Assembly (NCBI GenBank): GCA_020851235.1
Contig: JADZDD010000025.1
Location: 310,001-374,000, forward strand
From: Burkholderiales bacterium
GTDB taxonomy: Bacteria; Pseudomonadota; Gammaproteobacteria; Burkholderiales; Casimicrobiaceae
Length of the DNA stretch: 64,000 nt
Direction: 5' to 3'
Part shown: positions 8,672 through 17,417 of the stretch, piece by piece
Layout of the letters: the number at the start of each line of letters is the position of its first letter
How positions within the stretch are numbered: position 1 is the first letter of the stretch
The notes under the pieces: generated by a model
The model's database searches: none
Told to the model about the DNA's origin: nothing
What the model saw: the letters and a program-made list of their open reading frames with translations, nothing else
Position numbers and translations under genes: made by a program

Positions 8672-10741
8672 TCAACCGCGTTCCCGCACCACGCCGCGCA
8701 TTCCCTCGAGGAACGCGACCGCGACCGCCGCATCGCGCGTGCGCGCCATGGGCGGCAAGGCTTGCCAGACGCGCCGTCCGTAGGGCTTGTCGATGAGGCG
8801 CGGATCGCAGATTGCAAGCACGCCGCGATCGGTCTCCGAGCGGATGAGGCGTCCCGCACCTTGCTTCAAGCTGATCACGGCCTGCGGCAATTGCCAGTCC
8901 ATGAAGGGATTGCCGCCTTGCTCGCGCATGCGTGCGAGGCGTGCCGCGAGCAGCGGATCGTCGGGGGGCGCGAACGGCAGCTTGTCGATGACGACGAGCG
9001 AGAGTGCGTCACCCGGCACGTCGACCCCCTCCCAGAAGCTCGCGCTGCCCAGGAGCACGGCATTGGGGAGCGTGCGAAACCGGGCGAGGAGTTCGCTGCG
9101 CGAGCCTTCGCCCTGGACGAGGAGCGGATAGTCGAGCCCGCATCCGGTGAGCGCCGCGGCCAGGCGCTCGCGGGCGCGGGACAGCGCACGCAGCGTGGTG
9201 AACAGCAGGAACGCATGCCCCGCGCTCGCGGTGATGAGCGGCACGGCGGCGTCGACCACGGCGTCGGTATGTTCGGACGAGTTGGGCGCCGGCAGGGCGC
9301 GCGGCACGTAGAGGAGCGCTTGCGTGCCGTAGTCGAACGGGCTCGTCCACGCCTGCGTGGTGGCAGCCTCGAGGCCGAGTTGCGCGGTGTAGTGCGAGAA
9401 ATCGCCACCGACGGCGAGCGTCGCCGACGTGAAGATCCACGTCCGGGCGCTGCCTTCGACGTGCCGGCGCATGAGCGGTGCCACCGACAGCGGCGACGCC
9501 GCGAGCGCGAAGCCGTGCGGCGTCACGTCGATCCAGCGAATCCACTCGCCCTCGTCATCGTCTGCCGCGTGCACCGCGTCGGTGGCGTCGCGCCAGCGCG
9601 CCACGCGGCGTTGCACGTCGCGGGCGCGCGCGGCGAGCACGGCGATTTCCTCGCCGCGCTCGGCGAACTGGTCGAGTGCGCTCGCGAGGCGTTCGAGCCG
9701 CGTGGCGAGATCATCGATCGCGCCGGCGAAGTCGGGCCGCGCGAGCACCGCATCGCGGGCGAACCGGCCGATCGTCTCCCCCGCGGCGAGGCGCAGCTTG
9801 CGTAGCGCCGGAACCACGTCGGCGGCGATCTCGGGCAACGCCGCGACGTCGCGCACGGCGGTGCGCGCGGTGATCTCGGCGTCGCGCGCAAGGTCGCCGA
9901 GCGCGCCCGCCGTGACCTCGTCGCCGAAGAAGAGCGTCGCCGTTTCGGGCAGCTGGTGTGCCTCGTCGAGGATCACCGTATTGCAGTTCGGCAGAAGTTC
10001 GGCCACACCCTCGTCGCGCAGCATCACGTCGGCGAAGAACAGGTGATGGTTCACGACGACGACGTCGGCCTCGAGAGCCTCCCTGCGCGCCTTCAGCACG
10101 AAACAGTCGGCATGGTGCGGGCAGTTCTGGCCGAGGCAGTTGTCGCGCGTGGACGTGACGAGCGGCCAGATCGCGGCGTGCTCGGGCACGTCGGCGAGTT
10201 CGGCGCGGTCGCCGCGTTCGGCGATGCGGGCGAAGGCCACGATCTTCGCGAGATGTCGCGCATCGTCGCGCGACGGCAGGCGGTTCTCGCGCACCGCGCG
10301 CTCCAGGTGGTAGTGACACACGTAGTTCGCGCGGCCCTTGAGCAGCGCCGTCGTGACCGGCGCGGCGAGGGCATCGCGCACGAGCGGCAGATCCCGTTCG
10401 AAGAGTTGATCCTGGAGCGTCTTGGTGCCGGTCGAGACGATCACCTTGCCGCCGAAGAGGAGCGCGGGAACGAGGTAGGCAAAGGTCTTGCCGGTACCGG
10501 TGCCCGCTTCGACGACGAGTGCGGCACGTGCCGCGATGGCGCGAGCGATCGCCTGCGCCATGGCGATCTGCTGTTCGCGAGGTCGAAATCCGGGGAGGGC
10601 GCGCTCGAGTACGCCGCCGGCGCCGAGCACGGCAGCAATCTCGGCGTCACGCCGGCGAGCGTCGGGCGATTCGTCGTCGCGCGCCGCGTCCGCGCGAGGA
10701 GCATCGGCGCTGGCGTCGACCGTGGCCTGATCGCGCGCCAC
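8672..10741 (-). CDS. dinG: ATP-dependent DNA helicase, DinG/YoaA family (XPD-like, Fe-S)
   Basis: VEAGTGTGKTFAYLVPALL, ILDEAHQLPETA, Fe-S cysteines YVCHY...DNCLGQNCPHHADCF, QGAGRLIRSETDRGVLAICDPR. Confidence 0.88.
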   Translation of the reverse strand: MARDQATVDASADAPRADAARDDESPDARRRDAEIAAVLGAGGVLERALPGFRPREQQIAMAQAIARAIAARAALVVEAGTGTGKTFAYLVPALLFGGKVIVSTGTKTLQDQLFERDLPLVRDALAAPVTTALLKGRANYVCHYHLERAVRENRLPSRDDARHLAKIVAFARIAERGDRAELADVPEHAAIWPLVTSTRDNCLGQNCPHHADCFVLKARREALEADVVVVNHHLFFADVMLRDEGVAELLPNCNTVILDEAHQLPETATLFFGDEVTAGALGDLARDAEITARTAVRDVAALPEIAADVVPALRKLRLAAGETIGRFARDAVLARPDFAGAIDDLATRLERLASALDQFAERGEEIAVLAARARDVQRRVARWRDATDAVHAADDDEGEWIRWIDVTPHGFALAASPLSVAPLMRRHVEGSARTWIFTSATLAVGGDFSHYTAQLGLEAATTQAWTSPFDYGTQALLYVPRALPAPNSSEHTDAVVDAAVPLITASAGHAFLLFTTLRALSRARERLAAALTGCGLDYPLLVQGEGSRSELLARFRTLPNAVLLGSASFWEGVDVPGDALSLVVIDKLPFAPPDDPLLAARLARMREQGGNPFMDWQLPQAVISLKQGAGRLIRSETDRGVLAICDPRLIDKPYGRRVWQALPPMARTRDAAVAVAFLEGMRGVVRERG

Positions 10742-10773
10742 GCCGTCCTAGCGCCGTCGCGCGGCGCGGCCCA

Positions 10774-11355
10774 CTACCGGCCCTTTCGCGCCGCGGTCTT
10801 GCCCTTCGGCGCGGCCTTGTGCACGGGCCTCACCGGTGCGGCCGGCTTGCCTGCGGCATCGGGTGGAGTGGTGAAGGCGACCCGGACGTCGTCGACCTTG
10901 TACGAAAGCTCCTCGAAGACCTTGTCGACGCGGTATTCGTAGTCGCCGCCATCCTCGCCATCGTGCCAGCGCAGGTTGGCCATCGAGTCGAGCCAGTACG
11001 CCTGCAGCGAGCGCAGGTGATCGACGACCTCACCCCAAGGCGTCGCATCGCGCAGCGCTGCCTGGTACGGGCGAACGATGTTGATCTTCTGCTTGTCGAC
11101 GCAGTACTCGCTCTTGGCGCCGTTGACGCCCTTTTGCGAGTCGGCGTAGCCGAACTCGAGAATCTCGATGCTCTTCACGTGCCGGCACATGCGGTACAGG
11201 TGCACGACCGCGTCGAGGTAGCAATCGAGCGCCGAGTCCTCGCTGTTTGGACAGATGTACGGGCTGCCGGGCTGGAATTTCTGCGCGTGCGCGGGCGCCG
11301 GCACGAGGAGGGTCGCGGCGAGCGCGATGAAGGCGAGACGGGCGATCATGGGCAT
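10774..11355 (-). CDS. Hypothetical exported protein
   Basis: Signal peptide MPMIARLAFIALAATLLVPAPAHAQ; four Cys in the mature part; no family recognised. Confidence 0.7.
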   Translation of the reverse strand: MPMIARLAFIALAATLLVPAPAHAQKFQPGSPYICPNSEDSALDCYLDAVVHLYRMCRHVKSIEILEFGYADSQKGVNGAKSEYCVDKQKINIVRPYQAALRDATPWGEVVDHLRSLQAYWLDSMANLRWHDGEDGGDYEYRVDKVFEELSYKVDDVRVAFTTPPDAAGKPAAPVRPVHKAAPKGKTAARKGR

Positions 11356-11477
11356 CGGGCGGTGGGACGGGAGCGAGAGCGTGATGCTACCGCGTCGGGC
11401 GGCAGCGCAAAAGTCGGCGGTAACGTGCGGCTTGCATGCCGCGCGGGTGGCGCGACCGGTGGCCAGAGGCGACCCGC

Positions 11478-11517
11478 AAAAACGACAACGCCCGCCAGGC
11501 TTGCGACCCGCGGGCGT
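11478..11517 (-). terminator. Rho-independent terminator downstream of the SDR gene
   Basis: Minus-strand reading: ACGCCCGC-loop-GCGGGCGT followed by TGTCGTTTTT. Confidence 0.75.
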
Positions 11518-11535
11518 CGGCGTGTGAAGGCAGCG

Positions 11536-12276
11536 TCAGATCGTGACGCCGCCTGAGACCTCGATGACCGCCCCGTTGATGTACGAGGCTTCGTCCGACG
11601 CGAGCCACGCGTAGGTGTTGGCGATTTCTTCCGGGCGCGCGAGGCGGCCCATCGGGACGCGATCCTCCATCATGCGCACGACCTTCTCGGGCATCGTGGC
11701 GAGGATCGGCGTTTCGACGAAGCCCGGACAGATCGCATTGGCGCGGATGCCCTTGCGGCCGAGTTCGCGTGCCCACGTCTTGACCATGCCGATCACGCCG
11801 AACTTCGTCGCGGCGTAGTTGGTCTGGCCGAAGTTGCCGTAGATGCCGACGATCGATGAGGCGTTGAGGATCACGCCGGAGTTCTGCTGCAGCATGATGT
11901 CCACGACCGCCTTGGTGCAGTTGTAGACGCCCTTCAGGTTGACGTCGATGACCCGGTCGAACTGGTCCTCGCTCATCTTCTTGAACTGCGCGTCCTGGAC
12001 GATGCCGGCGTTGTTGACCAGCGTGTCGATGCGTCCCCACTTGGCCATCACGCCCTCGACCATGGCGCCGATGCTGTCCTTGTCGGTGACGTCGACCTTG
12101 AACCCCATGGCCTCGCCGCCCATTTCCCGGACGAGACGGACGGTCTCGGCGACCTTGTCCATGTTGATGTCGCACGCGGCGACCTTGGCGCCTTCCTTGG
12201 CGAACTTGAGCGCCGTCGCCTGGCCGATGCCCTGGCCGGCCCCCGTGATGATCGAAACCTTGCTTTCAAGACGCAT
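11536..12276 (-). CDS. SDR family oxidoreductase, 3-oxoacyl-ACP reductase (FabG)-like
   Basis: TGAGQGIG cofactor motif, NNAG, ASSIVGIYGNFGQTNYAATKFG catalytic Ser-Tyr-Lys, SGGVTI end. Confidence 0.88.
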   Translation of the reverse strand: MRLESKVSIITGAGQGIGQATALKFAKEGAKVAACDINMDKVAETVRLVREMGGEAMGFKVDVTDKDSIGAMVEGVMAKWGRIDTLVNNAGIVQDAQFKKMSEDQFDRVIDVNLKGVYNCTKAVVDIMLQQNSGVILNASSIVGIYGNFGQTNYAATKFGVIGMVKTWARELGRKGIRANAICPGFVETPILATMPEKVVRMMEDRVPMGRLARPEEIANTYAWLASDEASYINGAVIEVSGGVTI

Positions 12277-12541
12277 TTGCAGACGGTCCCCGCGGTCGGA
12301 ATGGCGCCGCACGGACCTCGAAAGAGGCTGATCGCGGCAACGAGTCATTTCAATATAGCCGCATTTGATGCGTTGCACAAGGCATTGTTGCGCCGCAAGT
12401 CAGGCGGGGCGCCGGTCTGTGGCATAAATGCTAGATGTTGATTATTAAAGGATAATTGACGAGAAACCCGGGTCTCGACCACGTGTGGGCCCTCTCCGGG
12501 GGTGTCGCAGCGGTCCGGGGTGGTGCGCCGCGACGATGCCG

Positions 12542-14236
12542 TCAGGGTGCGGGCCACCAGTGCTCGATGGCGAGTTCGAGCGCCTCGCTGCCTTGCCAGG
12601 TGTTGACCTCGGGGCGGTACGCCGCGTGCAGCCGTTCGGGCAGCGGCGCGGCGTGCCGGAAGACGATGGCTGCAAAGCGCTCGCCGCCGCGTTCGAGCAC
12701 GAGCCGGGTATGCGCGCCGCCGACGATGCGGGCCGAGCGCACGGCAAAGACATCGTCGAACGTCGGCGCCGGCAGGCCCTGGCCCCAGACCCGTTCGCGC
12801 AGATCGCGGGCCAGCGCGAGGTCGAGCTCACCGGGGGCGAGCACGCCGTCGCTTTCGACCGTGCGGGCAAGCTCGGCCGCGGTGAGCGCCTCGCGCGCCA
12901 CCGCCTCGAAGGCGTCGCGGAAGGCGGGCAGGCCGTCGGCGGCCAGCGAGAGCCCGGCGGCGAAGGCGTGGCCGCCGAAGCGGAGGATGATCCCCGGGGC
13001 GCGCTTGCTCACGAGATCGACGGCGTCGCGCAGGTGGAACCCCGGAATCGAGCGCCCCGAGCCGCGCAACTCGCCGTCGGCGCCGCGGGCGAAGACGAAG
13101 GTGGGGCGGTGGAAGCGGTCCTTGAGCCGCGCCGCGACGATCCCGACGACGCCCTGATGCCAGGTGTCGCGGTGCAGGCACAGCGTGTACCGATCCGCCG
13201 CGGCGGTGACGTCGCCCAGGTCGGCGAGCGCGTCGTCTTGCATGTTCGCCTCGACCTCGCGGCGCTCGCGGTTGAGCGCATCCAGACGCTGCGCGCACTG
13301 CATCGCCTCGGCGTCGTCGTCGGTGACGAGGCAGCGGATGCCGAGCGTCATGTCGGCGAGTCGCCCGGCGGCGTTCAGGCGGGGGCCGGCGACGAAGCCC
13401 AGGTCGAAGGCTGTCGCGCGGCGCACGTCGCGACCGGCCACCGCGAAGAGCGCGCGCACACCCGGATGCGCGGCGCCCGCGCGCATCCGCGCGAGTCCCT
13501 GGGTCACGAGGATCCGGTTGACCTGATCGAGGCGCACGACGTCGGCGACGGTCCCGAGCGCGACGAGGTCGAGGAGGTGGGCGAGATTGGGCTCGTCGCG
13601 AGCGGCAAACGCGCCGGCGGCACGCAGGTGCGCGCGCGTGGCGAGGAGCACGTAGAAGAGGACGCCGACACCGGCGACGTGCTTGCTCGGGAAGGTGCAG
13701 CCGGGCTGGTTCGGATCGACGATGATCGCGGGCGTCGGCAGCACCGGCCCGGGCAGGTGGTGGTCGGTGACGAGCACGTCGATGCCGCGCGAGGCCGCCG
13801 CGGCGACACCGTCGACACTCGCGATGCCGTTGTCGACGGTGACGATGAGCGCGGGGGCATCCCGCGCCGCCAGCGCCACGATCTGCGGGGTCAGCCCATA
13901 GCCGAACTCGAATCGATTGGGGACGAGGAAGTCGACCACCGCGCCGAGCGCGCGCAGGCCGCGCAATCCCACGGCGCAGGCGGTGGCGCCATCGGCGTCG
14001 TAGTCGGCGACGATGACGATGCGCTCGCGCTGCGTGATGGCGCGGGCGAGCCGATCGGCCGCCGCGTCGATCCCGCGCAGCGAGGCGTAGGTCGGCAATG
14101 CGGCAAGCGAGTGGTCGAGTTCGCGGGGCTCGCGGATGCCGCGCGCCGCGTAGATCCGCGCCAGCACCGGCGAGAGCCCGGCCGCCCCGAGGGCCACGCT
14201 CGCCGCAGGCACCGGCCGGCGCACGAGAGTGGTCAT
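12542..14236 (-). CDS. recJ: Single-stranded-DNA-specific exonuclease RecJ
   Basis: ERIVIVADYDADGATACAVGLRGLR, VTDHHLPG, FGGHAFAAGLSL. Confidence 0.92.
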   Translation of the reverse strand: MTTLVRRPVPAASVALGAAGLSPVLARIYAARGIREPRELDHSLAALPTYASLRGIDAAADRLARAITQRERIVIVADYDADGATACAVGLRGLRALGAVVDFLVPNRFEFGYGLTPQIVALAARDAPALIVTVDNGIASVDGVAAAASRGIDVLVTDHHLPGPVLPTPAIIVDPNQPGCTFPSKHVAGVGVLFYVLLATRAHLRAAGAFAARDEPNLAHLLDLVALGTVADVVRLDQVNRILVTQGLARMRAGAAHPGVRALFAVAGRDVRRATAFDLGFVAGPRLNAAGRLADMTLGIRCLVTDDDAEAMQCAQRLDALNRERREVEANMQDDALADLGDVTAAADRYTLCLHRDTWHQGVVGIVAARLKDRFHRPTFVFARGADGELRGSGRSIPGFHLRDAVDLVSKRAPGIILRFGGHAFAAGLSLAADGLPAFRDAFEAVAREALTAAELARTVESDGVLAPGELDLALARDLRERVWGQGLPAPTFDDVFAVRSARIVGGAHTRLVLERGGERFAAIVFRHAAPLPERLHAAYRPEVNTWQGSEALELAIEHWWPAP

Positions 14237-15210
14237 GGCGTCCGCGTGCGGCGTCGCAGCCGGGCCCGCACCCGCGTGGCGAGCGACGGCCGTCGCGCCG
14301 ACCAGCGTTGCACGTCACCGGCGCCGTCGCCCAGCACCACGAGCTCGTCGAGCGCCCCGCGCTCGACGGCCGCCACCGCCGGGTCGAGCCACGCCTGCAC
14401 GAAACGTGCGAGCGTCTCCCCGGAAGCAACCGGGTCGAGCACGACGAGCGTGTCGCCCGCGCGTCGATCGACGAAGGTTGCGGGAAGGGCGTGCACCGGC
14501 ACGTGCGCGAGACGCGCGAGCCCGCGCACGAGGTCACCCGCGGCGTGCGGTGTGGTGTGGAGCGATGCGGTCAACACGGGTGCGGCTGTGTCGGCGGTTG
14601 CCGGCAGCACGCCGCCGTCGGCGATCCAGATCCCGGTGACGGGTTGGCGGCCGGCGGCCTCGCGCGCGGCATTGACCGGATGCTCGTGCAACAGCATCTG
14701 CATCTCGGAGAGCCAGCGTCGCCACGTGTTGCCGTTGCCGCCGTGCGGCAGGTACGGATGCAGCGGCCCGGCGATCGCGGCAAGCGGCGTAGTCTCCACC
14801 GGGACGCTCGCCGTCGCCGTGACGAACCAGGCGTCGGGGCGCGGCGTGTGGAAGGAGAGCCCGTCGGTGGCGAAATGCGCCGCGAGCGTGCGGCACAAGG
14901 CCCCCGCCTCGGCATGATCGAGGTCGTCGACGCGGCCGGCGACGAGCACGTCGTCGCGTCCCGCGATCAGCGTGACGGGATCGGCGCGCAACACGTGTTG
15001 CGTTTCGGGGTCGAAGCCCGCACCGAGGGCTGCAATCGGCGCCGGCGCCGACGATGCGGGCAGCCCGGCGGCGGCCATCAGGATGCGGTCGAGCGAAGGC
15101 GCGTGCCGCTGCACGCGACCGAGGGCGGCAAGGCGGGTGAGCGCGCCAAGCTCCTGCGCGTGCCGCGTGAGCGTGGCGGCCAAGCCCGGGACGACGAGGG
15201 TGCAATGCAT
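14233..15210 (-). CDS. Phosphoglycerate mutase-like conserved protein
   Basis: Starts MHCTLVVPGLAATL...; GNGNTWRRWLSEMQMLLHEHPVNAAREAAGRQPVTGIWIADGG; adjacent to recJ with 4-bp overlap. Confidence 0.65.
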   Translation of the reverse strand: MHCTLVVPGLAATLTRHAQELGALTRLAALGRVQRHAPSLDRILMAAAGLPASSAPAPIAALGAGFDPETQHVLRADPVTLIAGRDDVLVAGRVDDLDHAEAGALCRTLAAHFATDGLSFHTPRPDAWFVTATASVPVETTPLAAIAGPLHPYLPHGGNGNTWRRWLSEMQMLLHEHPVNAAREAAGRQPVTGIWIADGGVLPATADTAAPVLTASLHTTPHAAGDLVRGLARLAHVPVHALPATFVDRRAGDTLVVLDPVASGETLARFVQAWLDPAVAAVERGALDELVVLGDGAGDVQRWSARRPSLATRVRARLRRRTRTP

Positions 15211-15323
15211 CGATGACAGGCGATGGGGCGCGACGCCGGCGCCCGAAGGCAGGGCGCAGGCGCGCCACCGGCGAGCCTGCGTGCGGTGAACGTGGAGACG
15301 ACCAGTGTAGCAGCCGGGTGCCG

Positions 15324-15332
15324 TGCGATAAT
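15324..15332 (+). promoter_or_regulatory. Candidate extended -10 promoter (TGC-GATAAT) for lolCD
   Basis: TGCGATAAT in the divergent intergenic region upstream of lolC. Confidence 0.35.
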
Positions 15333-15396
15333 CCCCGTCGTTCCTCATCGGCACTTCGCCGTCGACACCGCGTCGTCGGCCTTCGCCTTCGCGTCC

Positions 15397-16644
15397 TTGT
15401 TGCCCTACGAACTGGCCGTCGGCCTGCGCTACACGCGCGCCCGCAAGGGCTCCGGGCGCAATACGTTCATCTCGTTCATCTCGCTCATCTCGATGGCCGG
15501 GATCGCGCTCGGCGTGGCGGCACTCATCGTGGTCCTCTCCGTGATGAACGGCTTCCAGGAGGAGCTGCGCAACCGCATCCTCTCGGTCGCCTCGCACATC
15601 GAGATCCGCGGGATGCCCGAGATCACCGACTGGCCGCGCCTTGCGACCTTCGCGCTCGGCGAGCCGCACGTGAAGGCCGCCGCACCGTACGTCCTCGGCC
15701 AGGCGATGCTGGCGGCGGGTGACGTCACGCGCGGCGCGCTGGTGCGCGGGATCGATCCCGCGCGCGAGGAGGCGGTGGCCGACATCGGCAGGCACATGAA
15801 GGCCGGGTCCCTCGCCGATCTCGTGCCCGGCGCGTTCGGCATCGTGCTGGGCGGCGATCTCGCGCGCGCGCTCGGCGTCGTGCCCGGCGATGCCGTCGTC
15901 GTGATCACGCCGCAGGGAACGATCACTCCGGCGGGAACGCTGCCGCGCCTGAAGAGCTTCAAGGTCGTCGGCATCTTCGAGGTCGGGATGTACGAGTTCG
16001 ACAGCGGCCTCGCGCTCATCGACATCGAGGACGCGCAGAAGCTCTACCGCATGAACGGGGTGTCGGGAGTGCGCCTCAAGCTCGACGATCTCTTCGTCGC
16101 GCCGCAGGTGGCGCGCGAGCTCTGGCAGAACCTGCCGGTGCAGGCCGAGGTCCGCGACTGGACGCGCAGCCACGCCAACTTCTTCCGCGCGGTACAGATC
16201 GAGAAGCGGATGATGTTCATCATCCTGACGCTCATCGTCGCGGTCGCCGCGTTCAACATCGTCTCCGCGCAGGTGATGGTGGTGACCGACAAGCAGGCCG
16301 ACATCGCGATCCTGCGCACGCTGGGCGCGTCGCCGCTGTCGATCATGGCGATCTTCATCGTGCAGGGTGCACTCATCGGCGTCATCGGCACGCTCCTCGG
16401 GGTCGTCGGCGGCGTTGCGCTCGCGCTCAACATCGACGTCGTCGTGCCGTTCATCGAGCGCGTCTTCAACGTCCAGTTCCTCGACAAGTCGGTCTACTAC
16501 ATCAGCGACCTGCCGTCGCAGGTGCAGCGTGGCGACGTCGTGACGATCGCGCTGATCGCGCTCGTGCTGGCACTCGCCGCGACGCTGTACCCGGCGTGGA
16601 AGGCGGCACGCGTGAATCCGGCCGAAGCGCTGCGCTATGAGTGA
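15397..16644 (+). CDS. lolC: Lipoprotein-releasing ABC transporter permease (LolC/LolE family)
   Basis: [59 protein letters not shown]; MacB/FtsX C-terminal region; start (TTG 15397) uncertain. Confidence 0.88.
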   Translation: MLPYELAVGLRYTRARKGSGRNTFISFISLISMAGIALGVAALIVVLSVMNGFQEELRNRILSVASHIEIRGMPEITDWPRLATFALGEPHVKAAAPYVLGQAMLAAGDVTRGALVRGIDPAREEAVADIGRHMKAGSLADLVPGAFGIVLGGDLARALGVVPGDAVVVITPQGTITPAGTLPRLKSFKVVGIFEVGMYEFDSGLALIDIEDAQKLYRMNGVSGVRLKLDDLFVAPQVARELWQNLPVQAEVRDWTRSHANFFRAVQIEKRMMFIILTLIVAVAAFNIVSAQVMVVTDKQADIAILRTLGASPLSIMAIFIVQGALIGVIGTLLGVVGGVALALNIDVVVPFIERVFNVQFLDKSVYYISDLPSQVQRGDVVTIALIALVLALAATLYPAWKAARVNPAEALRYE

Positions 16645-17317
16645 GGTCACCCCCGTGCTCGCTTGCCGGAGCCTCGCCAAGACGTACACCGGAGGGCCGG
16701 CGCCGGTGCCCGTGCTGAACGGGATCGACCTCGACGTCGCGCCCGGGGAGCGGGTGGCCATCGTCGGGGCCTCGGGCGCCGGCACGAGCACGCTGCTGCA
16801 CCTCTTGGGTGGGCTCGACACGCCCACGGCCGGCGAGGTGCGTGTCGAAGGTCACGCACTCGCGGCGCTGTCGGAGGCGGCACGCGGCGCGCTGCGCAAT
16901 CGCACGCTCGGCTTCATCTACCAGTTCCATCACCTGCTGCCCGAGTTCAGCGCGGTGGAGAACGCCGCCATGCCGCTTCTCATCCGTCGCCTGCCGCCCG
17001 TGCAGGCGCGTGCACGCGCGGCGGCCACGCTCGAGCGCGTCGGCCTCGGCCATCGCCTGCGGCACCGGCCGGGCGAGCTCTCCGGCGGCGAACGCCAGCG
17101 CGTCGCGCTCGCGCGCGCGCTCGTCACCGAGCCGCGCTGCGTGCTCGCCGACGAGCCGACCGGCAATCTCGACCGGCGAACCGCCGGCCAGGTCTTCGAC
17201 CTCATGCTCGAACTCAACGCGGCGATCGGCACCGCGCTCGTGATCGTCACGCACGATCCGGAGCTTGCGGCGCGCACCGATCGCAGCCTGTCGCTGATCG
17301 ACGGCCGGCTCGGCTGA
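16637..17317 (+). CDS. lolD: Lipoprotein-releasing ABC transporter ATP-binding protein LolD (atypical Walker A)
   Basis: [60 protein letters not shown]; Walker A reads GASGAGTST instead of GxxGxGKST. Confidence 0.9.
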   Translation: MSEVTPVLACRSLAKTYTGGPAPVPVLNGIDLDVAPGERVAIVGASGAGTSTLLHLLGGLDTPTAGEVRVEGHALAALSEAARGALRNRTLGFIYQFHHLLPEFSAVENAAMPLLIRRLPPVQARARAAATLERVGLGHRLRHRPGELSGGERQRVALARALVTEPRCVLADEPTGNLDRRTAGQVFDLMLELNAAIGTALVIVTHDPELAARTDRSLSLIDGRLG

Positions 17318-17417
17318 CGCGGCGCGATCGGCGCTCGTGCCGCCCCCGCGGCGGAGCCGCCCGCGGCGTTGAGGATTCCCGCGCGGACGACGGCACGTCT
17401 CGGCTACACTCGGGCCG

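Noticed and set aside
6818-9805. 995-aa plus-strand ORF
   Set aside because: Spans antisense to rluD and dinG and an alternate frame over bamD; Arg/His-rich composition typical of shadow ORFs in high-GC DNA.
12485-14917. 810-aa plus-strand ORF
   Set aside because: Antisense to recJ and the PGM-like gene; composition consistent with a GC-driven spurious ORF.
15211-16827. N-terminal extension of the 864-aa minus-strand ORF 14233..16827
   Set aside because: Extension is antisense to lolC; the real protein starts at MHCTLVVPGL (15210).
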